A DNA stretch of 64,000 bases from Paratractidigestivibacter faecalis (lineage in GTDB: Bacteria; Actinomycetota; Coriobacteriia; Coriobacteriales; Atopobiaceae). Position 1 is the first letter of the stretch, and each line of letters starts with the position of its first letter. Shown here one piece after another: positions 47,323-56,138 of this stretch. The position numbers were made by a program, and so were the translations under genes. The notes under the pieces were generated by a model. That model saw only the letters and a list, made by a program, of their open reading frames with translations. It searched no databases and was not told where the DNA came from. The DNA lies in NCBI RefSeq assembly GCF_003416765.1, contig NZ_QSNG01000001.1:336742-400741 (forward strand), given 5' to 3'.

Positions 47323-48089
47323 ACGGTGGGTACCTCCTTGATTCGGCCGGGCGCGAGCCGAGCGCTTCCGACGCCGCCCGTAAGCTGCTCCTGGACGGCG
47401 CGCTCCTGTTCGTCGGTGAGCAGCCTACCGTCTCGGATGTGCACGGTTCGGTCGGCCCAGGCGGCCACCTCCGCGTCGTGGGTAATGAGCACGATGGTCT
47501 TCCCGCGCTTCTGGAGGCGGCGGAAGGTCTTCATCACGAGCTCGCCCGTGGCGGTGTCGAGGTTGCCCGTGGGCTCGTCGGCGAGGATGATCGCCGGGTC
47601 GTTCACAAGGGCGCGGGCGATGGCGACGCGCTGCATCTGGCCGCCGGAGAGCTCGTTGGCGCGGTGGAGGAAGTGTTCCTCGGGCAGGCCGACTGCGCGC
47701 AGGGCCTTCCATGCCAGCAGCTCACGCTCGCGCGGCGCGATGTCGGAGTAGACGAGCGGGAGCATCACGTTTCTGAGCACCGTGGCGCGCGGCATGAGGT
47801 TGAACGACTGGAACACGAAGCCAAGGCGAGAAGAGCGCACGTAGGCAAGGTCGTCCTCGGAGAGCTCGGAGACCTCCACGCCCTCGAGGCGGTACGAGCC
47901 AGCGGTCGGGCGGTCGAGGCAGCCGAGCGTGTTCATGAGCGTTGATTTGCCGGAGCCCGAAGGCCCCATGATGGCAAGAAACTCCCCGCGCGCGACCTGC
48001 AGCGAGACGCCGCGCAGCACGGTGGTGAGGCCGGCGGCGGACTCGTAGATGCGCCAGAGGCCGGAGATGTCGATGACGGGGGCGGCCAT
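47319..48089 (-). CDS. MacB/YknY-type ABC transporter ATP-binding protein
   Basis: 256-residue ATPase of the LolD/MacB class. Walker A GPSGSGKST, signature LSGGQMQRVAIARAL, Walker B IILADEPTGNLD and H-loop VLITHDAEVA are intact. The ATG at 48089 is four bases after the stop of the adaptor gene. The C-terminal 30 residues after the H-loop (RDGRLLTDEQERAVQEQ) are longer than usual. It powers the permease encoded next; the substrate may be a peptide or antibiotic, inferred from family only. Confidence 0.93.
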   Translation of the reverse strand: MAAPVIDISGLWRIYESAAGLTTVLRGVSLQVARGEFLAIMGPSGSGKSTLMNTLGCLDRPTAGSYRLEGVEVSELSEDDLAYVRSSRLGFVFQSFNLMPRATVLRNVMLPLVYSDIAPRERELLAWKALRAVGLPEEHFLHRANELSGGQMQRVAIARALVNDPAIILADEPTGNLDTATGELVMKTFRRLQKRGKTIVLITHDAEVAAWADRTVHIRDGRLLTDEQERAVQEQLTGGVGSARLAPGRIKEVPTV

Positions 48090-48093
48090 GGCG

Positions 48094-49524
48094 CTACGCC
48101 GCCGTATCCGCCGCGGCGGTAGGCTCGGCGCCGTCGTCGGACGCGGACCCCGCGGCGTTCTCTGCGACGGGCGCTTCGCCGTCGGTCGAGACGGGGCCCG
48201 AGCCGTCGTTGGTACCCATGTCGGGGTCGGGCACCGAGTACGGGTCAAGAAGGACCTTGTCGCCCTCGTCGACGTTGCCTTCGATGGCAGCGGTCGTCTG
48301 GTTCGATGCCCTGACGCTCACAGACCTGCGCTCGGCGGCGCCCGTCTCGTAATCGGTGACGACCATGACGTAGGAGCCGCCCGCCTCGTCCATAGCCACG
48401 CAGCTCAAGGGGACCATGAGGGTGTCGGGCACGCTTTGGAGCATGATCTGGACGTTGGCCGTCATGCCGGGCTTGAGCTCGGCGGCAGGCTGGGGGATGA
48501 GCAGGCTGACGTCGTAGGTCACGACGCCCCCGCCGTGGCCGGAGGAGTCCTCGCCGCTGCTCGCGACGGTCGCGATGCGGGTGACCTGAGCGTCGAGCTC
48601 GACGCCGGGCAAGGCAGAGAAGGTGACCTTGGCCATCTGCCCGACCGAGACCTTCGAGATGTCGACCTCGTTGACCTGGACCTTGACCGTCATCTGCGAG
48701 AGGTCGGCGATCTGGATGAGGCCGCCGGCGTTTGCGGCGGAGTCGGTCGAGGCGCCGACCTGCGCGTTCATGGCCACTACCGAGCCGCCCTTGGGCGCGC
48801 GCACCGTGCGCTTCTCGGCGTTTGCGACGGCGATGCTGTAGGCCTCCTGGGCGTCGGAGAGGGAGTTGTTGGCGGACTCTACGGCGAACGCGGCCGAGTC
48901 GACGTCGCGGCCCTCCGCGCCGCGTTTGTACTCGACGACGTTTCCTGCTTCGTCCTTTACCTCCTCGACCTTGTTGTACGCCTCGAGCGTCGTGGCGTAG
49001 GCCGACTGAGCCTGCGAGACGCCGAGCTTTGCGTTGCGCACGCCCATCTCCGCGTCGCGAATCGCCTTGTCCAGCTCGTCGTTCTTTACGGTAAGGAGCA
49101 CGTCGCCCTCCTGGACGGTGTCCCCTTCCGCGACGTTCACGGACTCGATGGTGCCGCCGACCTCGGGGTTCACGACGACGGAGGTCACGGGCTTGACTGC
49201 GCCGGAGGTCTCGACCGCCTCGGTAAAGTCGCCGCGGTCGACGAAGGTCGTCATGAGCTGGGGCGAGTCGCCGCCCCCGGCGTTCCCTGTGAACCTCGAG
49301 ATGCCCCACGCGACGGCGCCCACGAGCACGATCACGCCGACGATGCCTCTCACGATCAGCTTCTTGCGCCTGCGCGCGCGGCGATGGCGCATGAGGCTTT
49401 CCATGGCAAGGCGCGCCTCCATGTCCTCCTCGGACTCGCCGAGGGTCCCGTCCGGGCGCAGCGTCTGCAGCGTTTCCTGGCTATCGTCGGGGGAAGTTCT
49501 CATTTGCGCGGGGTGTCCTGGCAT
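48094..49524 (-). CDS. HlyD/MacA-type efflux adaptor subunit
   Basis: 476-residue membrane-fusion-type protein. A cytoplasmic N-terminus rich in Arg (RHRRARRRKK) precedes a single membrane anchor (LIVRGIVGVIVLVGAVAWGI), then half-lipoyl motifs (VNVAEGDTVQEGDVLLTV and TVRAPKGGSVVAMNAQVGAS), a helical hairpin and beta-barrel domains. The C-terminal tail is Ala/Asp/Glu rich and probably disordered. Start: ATG 49524 is used, with GAGGAGG twelve bases upstream; ATG 49503 is an alternative. First gene of the three-gene efflux operon. Confidence 0.85.
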   Translation of the reverse strand: MPGHPAQMRTSPDDSQETLQTLRPDGTLGESEEDMEARLAMESLMRHRRARRRKKLIVRGIVGVIVLVGAVAWGISRFTGNAGGGDSPQLMTTFVDRGDFTEAVETSGAVKPVTSVVVNPEVGGTIESVNVAEGDTVQEGDVLLTVKNDELDKAIRDAEMGVRNAKLGVSQAQSAYATTLEAYNKVEEVKDEAGNVVEYKRGAEGRDVDSAAFAVESANNSLSDAQEAYSIAVANAEKRTVRAPKGGSVVAMNAQVGASTDSAANAGGLIQIADLSQMTVKVQVNEVDISKVSVGQMAKVTFSALPGVELDAQVTRIATVASSGEDSSGHGGGVVTYDVSLLIPQPAAELKPGMTANVQIMLQSVPDTLMVPLSCVAMDEAGGSYVMVVTDYETGAAERRSVSVRASNQTTAAIEGNVDEGDKVLLDPYSVPDPDMGTNDGSGPVSTDGEAPVAENAAGSASDDGAEPTAAADTAA

Positions 49525-49638
49525 CGTGCATGGCGACCTCCTCGGTACCGAGCATTGATGAGGGAAGCATACTTTTGGCATCCCTGACGCGGTATGCTGA
49601 GTGCTTGGCCTTCGGCGGCGAGAGGACGGTATGGCGCC

Positions 49639-50322
49639 ATGAACGGTATTTCTCACAAAAACATCGCCGTGGTCTACGAGGACGACGTCCTGCTCGCGGT
49701 GGACAAGCCGGCGGGCATCCTGGTGCACGGGGACGGCACCGGCACGCAGACGCTGACCGACCTCGTGGCGGACCACCTTGTCACGACGGGCCGTCCCGAC
49801 GCGCGCCCCCAGGCCGTGCAGCGTCTTGACGTGGGCACCTCCGGCCTCGTGCTCTTCTCGCTAGACAAGGCCACGCAGCCGGCGCTTGACGCGCAGGTGG
49901 CTGGTCACGCCATGGCAAAGCGCTACCTCGCCGTGGTCCAGGGACGCTTTCCCTCTGGCGAGAAGGTCATAGAGCAGCCGCTCGGCCGCGACCGCCACGA
50001 CGCGCGTCGCATGCGCGTCTGTGCCCCCGGCAGGGGAAAGCCCGCCCTCACGCGCGTGCGTCGCCTGGCCTACGCGAGCGGGCGCAGCCTCCTGGCCGTG
50101 GAGCTCGGCAGCGGCCGCAAGCACCAGATCCGCGTTCACCTTGCCCACCGGGGCTTTCCCATTGTGGGAGACACGCTCTACAACGGGGCGAGAAGTGCCT
50201 CGGGCCTCCTGCTCCACGCCTTCGAGGAGGAGCTCGAGCACCCGAGCACCCATGAGCGCCTGCGCCTGCGGACGGCCTGGCCCGCCCGCCTGGGTGCGTG
50301 GGACCCCGCGCTCTGGGGCTAG
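49639..50322 (+). CDS. RluA-family RNA pseudouridine synthase
   Basis: 227-residue pseudouridine synthase with the catalytic aspartate in VQRLDVGTSGLVLF. AVDKPAGILVHGDG, GKPALTRVRRL and GSGRKHQIRVHLAHRGFPIVGDTLY are further RluA-family motifs. No S4 domain is present, so it is a short RluA/TruC-like member. Target RNA (23S or tRNA) cannot be told. ATG at 49639 follows AGAGGACGG. It is divergent to the efflux operon. Confidence 0.9.
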   Translation: MNGISHKNIAVVYEDDVLLAVDKPAGILVHGDGTGTQTLTDLVADHLVTTGRPDARPQAVQRLDVGTSGLVLFSLDKATQPALDAQVAGHAMAKRYLAVVQGRFPSGEKVIEQPLGRDRHDARRMRVCAPGRGKPALTRVRRLAYASGRSLLAVELGSGRKHQIRVHLAHRGFPIVGDTLYNGARSASGLLLHAFEEELEHPSTHERLRLRTAWPARLGAWDPALWG

Positions 50323-50479
50323 CGCCACGAGCGGCGCGGGCTTCTCGCATGCTGTGCCAATACGGTGCCGTTGTAGCCGCATGCCGTCAGTTTGGGCCAT
50401 ACTTGTGGGGTGCGGCCGCTTCTGAGGGGGAGCTCCGCCTGGCAAGAAAATCGCAACCAAAAGGGGAGAGGGATTTCAC

Positions 50480-52099
50480 ATGCCTGGCACTATGCGTGGT
50501 GTCTACACCAACCTTACCGAGATTCGCCGAAAGGTCTTTGCGGGCGTCGCCCGCATCGCCTACGAGCAGGGGGAGGACTCCGAGGGAGATCTCCAGCGCC
50601 TGCCCTACGAGATCGTCCCCGGCGAGATCGCGACCTACCGCGAGTCCGTCTTCCTTGAGCGCGCTATCGTGTCTGAGCGCATCCGCCTGGCCATGGGCCT
50701 GCCGCTGCAGGGCGTCGACAAGCCGCAAAGCATGACCGACGGCATCATCGACGCCTCGGTTCCCGAGACCTACTACCAGCCGCCGCTGATCAACGTCATC
50801 AAGTTTGCCTGCAACGCCTGCAAAGACAACGTCTATGAGGTGAGCAACGCCTGCCAGGGTTGCCTCGCGCACCCCTGCCGCGAGATTTGCCCCAAGGGCG
50901 CCATCACCTTCAAGGACAAGAAGGCCTATATCGACCAGGAGAAGTGCGTCCACTGCGGCCTGTGCGCCAAGACCTGCCCCTACCACGCCATCCACCACTT
51001 CGAGCGGCCCTGCGCCGCGGCGTGCGGCATGGGCGCCATCGGCTCCGACGAGCACGGCCGCGCAAAGATCGACTACGAGAAGTGCGTGAGCTGCGGCCAG
51101 TGCCTGGTCAACTGCCCCTTCGGCGCCATCGCCGACAAGAGCCAGATCTTCCAGGTGATCATGGCCATCAACGCCGGGGACGAGGTCATCGCCGAGGTCG
51201 CGCCCGCCTTTGTCGGCCAGTTCGGCGGCAAGGGCAACGTCGACAAGCTCCGCGAGGCCTTCAAGCAGCTCGGCTTCTCCGGCATGGAGGAGGTCGCTCT
51301 CGGCGCCGACCTGTGCACCATCCAGGAGTCCGAGGACTTCCTCGAGGAGGTGCCCGAAAAGATCCCGTTCATGGGCACTTCTTGCTGCCCGGCATGGTCG
51401 GTCATGGCAAAGAAGGAGTTCCCCAAGAACGCCGATTGCATCAGCATGGCCCTTACGCCCATGACGCTCACCGCGCGCCTTATCCGCAAGCAGCACCCCA
51501 ACGCAAAGATCGTCTTTGTCGGGCCGTGCTCCGCAAAGAAGCTCGAGGCCATGCGCGAGTCCGTGCGCTCCGAGGTCGACTTCGTCCTCACCTTCGAGGA
51601 GATGGCGGGCATGATGAGCGCCAAGCAGATCGACTACACCAAGCTTGCGGGCGAGGGGGGCGACTTCGACGTGGCTTCCGCCGACGGCCGCGGCTTTGCC
51701 GTGGCGGGCGGCGTGGCGACGGCCGTGGCCAACGCCATTCACAAGCGCTACCCCGAGCGCGAGGTCAAGGTGGCCAACGCCGAGGGCCTCGAGGAGTGCC
51801 GCAAGCTGATGAAGGACGCCGTCAAGGGCAAGTACAATGGCTACCTGCTCGAGGGTATGGCCTGCCCGGGCGGCTGCGTCGCCGGTGCCGGCACCCTCAC
51901 CGCGGTGAACAAGACCGCCGCCGCGGTCAAGCGCTACGCGAAGACCTCGCCGCGCAAGAACGCCAACGAGAACTCCTACCGCATGCTCATCCCGGCCCTC
52001 GAGCGCGACGCCGACGGCAAGCACGCCGCCGACATCGACGAGGTCGCCGAGACCTTCGAGGCGGCCACGCCCGCAAGCCAGAACCAGGATACGGAGTAG
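50480..52099 (+). CDS. Group B [FeFe] hydrogenase
   Basis: 539-residue single-subunit iron hydrogenase. The N-terminal third binds Fe-S clusters (CNACKDNV, CQGCLAHPCREICPKGA, CVHCGLCAKTCPYHA, CVSCGQCLVNCPFGA). The H-cluster motifs are L1 TSCCPAW at about residue 298, L2 VGPCSAKKLEA at about 346 and L3 EGMACPGGCVAGAG at about 457. L2 begins GPC rather than MPC, a mark of group B enzymes. Such hydrogenases occur in anaerobes and are thought to exchange electrons with ferredoxin; their direction in vivo is unclear. RBS GGGGAGAGGG. HydEFG maturases are not in the window. Six bases separate it from the next gene. Confidence 0.92.
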   Translation: MPGTMRGVYTNLTEIRRKVFAGVARIAYEQGEDSEGDLQRLPYEIVPGEIATYRESVFLERAIVSERIRLAMGLPLQGVDKPQSMTDGIIDASVPETYYQPPLINVIKFACNACKDNVYEVSNACQGCLAHPCREICPKGAITFKDKKAYIDQEKCVHCGLCAKTCPYHAIHHFERPCAAACGMGAIGSDEHGRAKIDYEKCVSCGQCLVNCPFGAIADKSQIFQVIMAINAGDEVIAEVAPAFVGQFGGKGNVDKLREAFKQLGFSGMEEVALGADLCTIQESEDFLEEVPEKIPFMGTSCCPAWSVMAKKEFPKNADCISMALTPMTLTARLIRKQHPNAKIVFVGPCSAKKLEAMRESVRSEVDFVLTFEEMAGMMSAKQIDYTKLAGEGGDFDVASADGRGFAVAGGVATAVANAIHKRYPEREVKVANAEGLEECRKLMKDAVKGKYNGYLLEGMACPGGCVAGAGTLTAVNKTAAAVKRYAKTSPRKNANENSYRMLIPALERDADGKHAADIDEVAETFEAATPASQNQDTE

Positions 52100-52105
52100 A
52101 ACCAC

Positions 52106-53161
52106 ATGCTCAAGGTCAGTCAGGCAATCCTGCACGTCTTCGACTTCGAGGAGGGCTCCGCCTACCTCTCAGACCAGCCCCTGGACCTGGAGTCGCGCGC
52201 CACGCGCTCCTACGTCCAGAGGCGCCTGCGCCGCATCGTGGCCAACGCGGAGTCAAAGCACGGCGAGTTCTCCCCGGAGTCGGGCTTTGCCGGCGAGCTT
52301 GAGCACTACCTTGGCGGAGGCACGGACTTCGTGTCCTTCTCCACGCAGATCGCGCAGTGGTTCTGGGAGGAGCTGCGCCGCGCGGAGGAGCTCGAGCAGT
52401 GCGACCTCCTGGTGGCGGACTTCCGCGACACCGACGAGGGCAAGGTCGACGCCGCCTCCACCGACGAGCAGGTGGATGCCGCCTTTGACGGCCCCGCGGG
52501 CAAGCGCTTCTTTGCCGTGGTGCTGCTGCCGCGCAAGCAGGCCTTCATGCACGAGGTGGGCGGCTCCACCAACGACATCACGCGCGTGGACACCACGCTG
52601 CCCAGCCCCACCCAGAAGGTGGACTCCTACGTGCTCGTCGACTGCGAGGCCATGACCATAGACTTCCACGACAAGGAGCGCTCCATCGGCGGCGCCGCGT
52701 CCATGGTCATCCCCGAGAAGTTCCTCCAGTGCGTGTCCTCCGCCTCTAGCCACGAGGTCATCGACGAAGTCAGCGTCATTGTGAGCGACATTGCCGAGGA
52801 GTACGGCCTCACGCCGGCCGTGGAGGTCTCCCGCGCCAAGGCCTACGTCGCCGAGAAGGCCGACCAGGACGAGGTCATCGAGCCCGCCGAGGTCGGACGC
52901 CAGATCTTCGAGGACAGGCCCGACGTGCAGCAGGTCTACGAGGAGCGCGTCCGCGAGGCAAGGCTTCCCGAGGAGGCCCCCGTGCGCCGCGGCGTGGCAA
53001 ACCGCCTGACCAAGAGCCACAAGATCCGCACGGACACCGGGGTTGAGATCAGCTTCCCGTCCGAGCTTGCCGACAAGCCCGGCTACCTCGACTTCACCAC
53101 CGATTCAGAGGGCCGCATCACCATCAGCATCGGCAACGTGGCCCAGATAGAGAATCGCTAG
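52106..53161 (+). CDS. Nucleoid-associated protein (NdpA/YejK family)
   Basis: 351-residue protein of the 37-kDa nucleoid-associated family. It opens with SQAILHVFDFEEGSAYLSDQPLDL, and the diagnostic C-terminal stretch SHKIRTDTGVEISFPSEL is present. E. coli YejK is nucleoid-bound; the biochemical role is poorly known. It follows the hydrogenase gene by six bases, so both are probably co-transcribed, which is an unusual pair. Confidence 0.82.
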   Translation: MLKVSQAILHVFDFEEGSAYLSDQPLDLESRATRSYVQRRLRRIVANAESKHGEFSPESGFAGELEHYLGGGTDFVSFSTQIAQWFWEELRRAEELEQCDLLVADFRDTDEGKVDAASTDEQVDAAFDGPAGKRFFAVVLLPRKQAFMHEVGGSTNDITRVDTTLPSPTQKVDSYVLVDCEAMTIDFHDKERSIGGAASMVIPEKFLQCVSSASSHEVIDEVSVIVSDIAEEYGLTPAVEVSRAKAYVAEKADQDEVIEPAEVGRQIFEDRPDVQQVYEERVREARLPEEAPVRRGVANRLTKSHKIRTDTGVEISFPSELADKPGYLDFTTDSEGRITISIGNVAQIENR

Positions 53162-53162
53162 C

Positions 53163-53199
53163 CGAGAAGGGCCTCGGACGCGCCAGCCCTTCTCCCGGC
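53163..53199. repeat. Inverted GAGAAGGGC/GCCCTTCTC repeat after the YejK-like gene
   Basis: CCGAGAAGGGC at 53162 and GCCCTTCTCCCGG at 53186 frame a 13-base loop directly after the stop. A further GAGAAG-family hairpin, terminator-like but without a T-run. Confidence 0.55.
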
Positions 53200-53233
53200 G
53201 TAGCGTGACGCGTGTTGCCATGGGCGTGTGGTT

Positions 53234-53263
53234 TTGGTCAAAGTGAGTCTTCTCGGCTAGAAT
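53234..53263 (+). promoter_or_regulatory. Sigma-70-type promoter for the cell-wall hydrolase gene
   Basis: TTGGTC (53234-53239), 18-bp spacer containing TCTTCTCGG, TAGAAT (53258-53263). A CTTCTCG motif sits inside the spacer, which could allow regulation by whatever binds this repeated word. Confidence 0.5.
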
Positions 53264-53316
53264 TGGAACGCATTCAGCTCAACCACACGCAGCTTCACCG
53301 TATCCAAGGAGACCGA

Positions 53317-54567
53317 ATGTCGCGCAAGCGTATTGACTCTTCCGAGGTCGGACTGACCCCTAGGACCGTTACCCGCAGGGACGCCCTGCGCATCCTCATT
53401 GGCGCCGGCATGTGCGCCGTCCTTTCTCCCGCCATCGCCCGCGCCGCCACCACGCAGGAGAAGCTCGACGCGGCGCAGCTGAGCTACGACGAGGCCCAGT
53501 CAAAGCTTGACCAGATTGGCCAGGAGTACTCGGCCATTGCGGACCAGCTGAGCCAGACCCAGGCCCAGGTGGGGGACCTCTCCTCGCAGATTGACGCCAA
53601 GCAGGCCGAGATCGAGCAGAAGCAGACCGAGATTGACGCCAAGCAGGCCGAGGTCGAGGCAAAGCAGCAGCAGCTGGGCGAGCGCATGTGCTCTGCCTAC
53701 AAGTCCGGCGGCTCCTCCGTGCTGGACATCCTGCTCTCCTCCGCGACCTTTGAGGAGCTCACGAGCAACATCTACTACCTCGACAAGATCAGTGCCGCCG
53801 ACCAGGCCATGATCTCCGAGGTCAAGGACCTGAAGGCAGAGCTCGAGAGCCAGAAGAGCTCGCTTGAGACCGAGAAGGCCGAGCTCGAGAGCCAGAAGAG
53901 CGAGCTGGAGACCCTGCAGGCCCAGCAGGAGCAGCAGCTCGAGGAGGCCCAGGCCAAGCAGGCCGAGGCCCAGGAGCTGGTGAGCAACCTCAGCTCTGAG
54001 GTCAAGGAGCTCATGGCCCAGCGTGACGCCGAGCTCCTGGCCGCCCAAAAGGCCGCCGAGGAGGCCGCCCGCCAGGAGGAGCGCAGGAAGGCCGCCGCCG
54101 CGGCTGCCGCGAACAAGAACAACGGAAGCTCCGGCGGCTCCAGCTCCGGCGGCTCCAGCTCGGGCGGTAGCCAGACCATCACGGGCAACGGTAGCCTTGC
54201 CGCCGTGCAGTCGGCCGCCTACTCCGTGCCGTCCCCGGGCTCCGGCCTGTGCGCCGCATGGGTCACGCGCGTGTTTGCCGCGGCGGGCCTGAATGTCGGC
54301 GGCGGCAACGCATGCGACATGTACAACTGGTACTGCTACACGTCCGTCTCCAACATCCAGCCGGGCATGATCGTCGCATGCCCGTCCGCCCCGTACAGCT
54401 CTGCGGCCGTGATCTACGGTCACGTGGGCATCTACCTGGGCAACAACACGGTGCGCGACAACGCGAGCGGCCGTCTGCGCACGAGCAGCCTCTCTGCCTG
54501 GGTGAGCGAGTACAGCGTCACGTCCACCGTGCGCTGCGGCTGGCTGGGCGGCGTGGCGCTCTCGTAG
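53317..54567 (+). CDS. Tat-exported coiled-coil peptidoglycan hydrolase (PcsB/CwlO-like, CHAP/NlpC-type Cys domain)
   Basis: 416 residues. Tat signal TRRDALRILIGAG followed by a hydrophobic core and AxA site (ARA). Residues about 45-265 are a long coiled coil with near-heptad repeats (QAEIEQKQTEIDAKQAEVEAK; ELESQKS repeated). A Ser/Gly linker leads to a C-terminal cysteine-peptidase-like domain: GSGLCAAWVTRVFAAAG (Cys), GMIVACPS and YGHVGIYLGN (His). The build is that of cell-division hydrolases such as PcsB, RipA or CwlO that cut peptidoglycan and are held off by the coiled coil. ATG follows CAAGGAGACCGA. Confidence 0.85.
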   Translation: MSRKRIDSSEVGLTPRTVTRRDALRILIGAGMCAVLSPAIARAATTQEKLDAAQLSYDEAQSKLDQIGQEYSAIADQLSQTQAQVGDLSSQIDAKQAEIEQKQTEIDAKQAEVEAKQQQLGERMCSAYKSGGSSVLDILLSSATFEELTSNIYYLDKISAADQAMISEVKDLKAELESQKSSLETEKAELESQKSELETLQAQQEQQLEEAQAKQAEAQELVSNLSSEVKELMAQRDAELLAAQKAAEEAARQEERRKAAAAAAANKNNGSSGGSSSGGSSSGGSQTITGNGSLAAVQSAAYSVPSPGSGLCAAWVTRVFAAAGLNVGGGNACDMYNWYCYTSVSNIQPGMIVACPSAPYSSAAVIYGHVGIYLGNNTVRDNASGRLRTSSLSAWVSEYSVTSTVRCGWLGGVALS

Positions 54568-54595
54568 CCCTCCCAAAAGGTTCGCACGACTCGGA

Positions 54596-54630
54596 CGGCC
54601 CGAGCCCCTGCTGGTGGCTCGGGCCGTTTG
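54596..54630 (+). terminator. Rho-independent terminator after the hydrolase gene
   Basis: CGGCCCGAGCC and GGCTCGGGCCG (54596-54606 and 54616-54626), followed by TTTG. Confidence 0.75.
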
Positions 54631-54765
54631 CCGCAACTCGCGTGCCTTATCTCGCCGGGCGCTTGCATATGGCCCCCAGACCATTTACGGTGGCAGAAGA
54701 CTTGAGGTTTCCCGAAAGGACCGGGCCGCCTTCCCGCAATCGACCCAAGAACTGGAGCAAGGGAA

Positions 54766-55731
54766 ATGTCAGTGAGAAGAGCCGACCGCCGTGGCACGCC
54801 GCGCGGAAGGGACGGGCATGTGGCGCGCGTCGCTGCTGCGGCGCTTGTCGCCGTCTTGGTGCTGGGAGTGTGCGCCGGCGTGGCCGTTGCCGTGTCCGCG
54901 TCCTTCTCGGCTGCGCCTCCGGCGTCGGGCAACGGAGGCGGTAGGGAAGTGGTGAGCGACAAGGCGCAGCCCGAGGAGCCGGAGGCTCCCGCCGCCGATG
55001 ACAGCTCCGGCGAGCAACAGCTTCCCTCCGACGACGAGCGCGCCGCCGACCTCGCCCTTGACCCCAACCGCCAGACCGACTGGCTCGACCACAGCAACGG
55101 CGAGAAGACCCTCTACCTCACGTTTGACGACGGCCCCTCCGCCAACACCGAGAAGGTCCTGGACATCCTTGACAAGTACGGCGCCAAGGCGACGTTCTTT
55201 GTGACGGGGCACGAGCCGGAGTATCGCCCGATGATCGCGGAGGCGTACCGCCGCGGCAACACCATCGGCATGCACTCCTACACGCATGACTACGCCACCA
55301 TCTACCAGTCCGAGGACGCCTTCTTCGGCGACCTCTCCCAGGTGGCGGATGTGGTCAAGGAGCAGATTGGCTACGTGCCGTACCTCACGCGCTTCCCCGG
55401 TGGCGTCTCCAACACGGTGTCCGAGTCCTACTGCCCGGGCATCATGACGGCGCTTGCCTCCGACCTGCAGGCCAAGGGGTACCAGTACTATGACTGGAAC
55501 GTGAGCTCGAGCGACGCCTCGGGCAACCACGTGCCCGTCGACACCATCGTGCAGTCCTCCTGTGCCTACGGCAGCTTCACCAACGTGATCTTGCTCTGCC
55601 ACGACTCCGGCGCAAAGACCACCACCGTGGAGGCCCTGCCGCAGATCATCGAGTACTATCAGTCCCAGGGCTTCGTCTGCAAGGCCATCGACCGCTCGAC
55701 CGTCGTGGTACACCATCACATCAATAACTAG
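54766..55731 (+). CDS. Polysaccharide deacetylase (NodB domain), membrane-anchored
   Basis: 321-residue CE4-family enzyme. A basic N-terminus and one membrane helix (AAAALVAVLVLGVCAGVAVAV) anchor it outside; a Pro/Glu/Ser linker follows. The NodB motifs are TFDDGPS, HSYTHDYA (zinc His residues), RFPGGVSN, DWNVSSSDA and LLCHD. Likely N-deacetylates peptidoglycan GlcNAc or MurNAc and so raises lysozyme resistance; the sugar is inferred from family. It follows the cell-wall hydrolase, suggesting a small cell-envelope group. Confidence 0.92.
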   Translation: MSVRRADRRGTPRGRDGHVARVAAAALVAVLVLGVCAGVAVAVSASFSAAPPASGNGGGREVVSDKAQPEEPEAPAADDSSGEQQLPSDDERAADLALDPNRQTDWLDHSNGEKTLYLTFDDGPSANTEKVLDILDKYGAKATFFVTGHEPEYRPMIAEAYRRGNTIGMHSYTHDYATIYQSEDAFFGDLSQVADVVKEQIGYVPYLTRFPGGVSNTVSESYCPGIMTALASDLQAKGYQYYDWNVSSSDASGNHVPVDTIVQSSCAYGSFTNVILLCHDSGAKTTTVEALPQIIEYYQSQGFVCKAIDRSTVVVHHHINN

Positions 55732-55791
55732 CGAACCCAAAACGTGCGGGAAGGCGGGTCCGAGAGCCTTGCTCCGCGCGTTTTGGGTTCG
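55732..55791. repeat. Inverted CGAACCCAAAACG pair after the deacetylase gene
   Basis: CGAACCCAAAACG (55732-55744) and CGTTTTGGGTTCG (55779-55791), exact inverted copies beginning right after the deacetylase stop. It may act as its terminator, but the same word reappears five more times around the next gene. Confidence 0.65.
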
Positions 55792-55845
55792 GGAAATCGC
55801 GCGTGTCCGGCGCAATCCTGGGCCTATGTCAGCCGGAAGTTCAAG

Positions 55846-55882
55846 CCCCGAACCCAAATCGATATCCGTTTTGGGTTCGGGG
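55846..55882. repeat. Palindrome CCCCGAACCCAAA...TTTGGGTTCGGGG
   Basis: 13-bp perfect arms around TCGATATCCGT. Its 31-bp core (55849-55879) matches the core at 57288-57318 on the other side of the nuclease-like gene with only three differences. Confidence 0.7.
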
Positions 55883-56138
55883 CACTTTCATGCACGAAGA
55901 AACATTCATACCTTGATATGTACCAAAATTGTTGTTCCAACGCCGCCCAGTGGGCGCCGTTTGGCGCCAAACGGTATGCAATATCAAGATAGCAAATAAA
56001 AAATGAGATTCACTCTGATGGATTTACCACCGTTTAGCTGCTAAATCATCGTTTGCTGTCAAACATCCGTCAGCGTTCTGAAAGCTTGCCGCAAGGGTCT
56101 CGGCGGCGGGAAGACGCCGATTCCGCTAGGCTCTTCCC
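55883..56138 (+). promoter_or_regulatory. AT-rich upstream region of the nuclease-like gene with an 18-bp palindrome
   Basis: No gene. Contains the perfect palindrome CCGTTTGGCGCCAAACGG (55957-55974), enclosed by CTTGATAT (55914) and ATATCAAG (55981). Its base composition is far more AT-rich than the genome. A likely operator region, with the palindrome as the core site. Confidence 0.45.
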
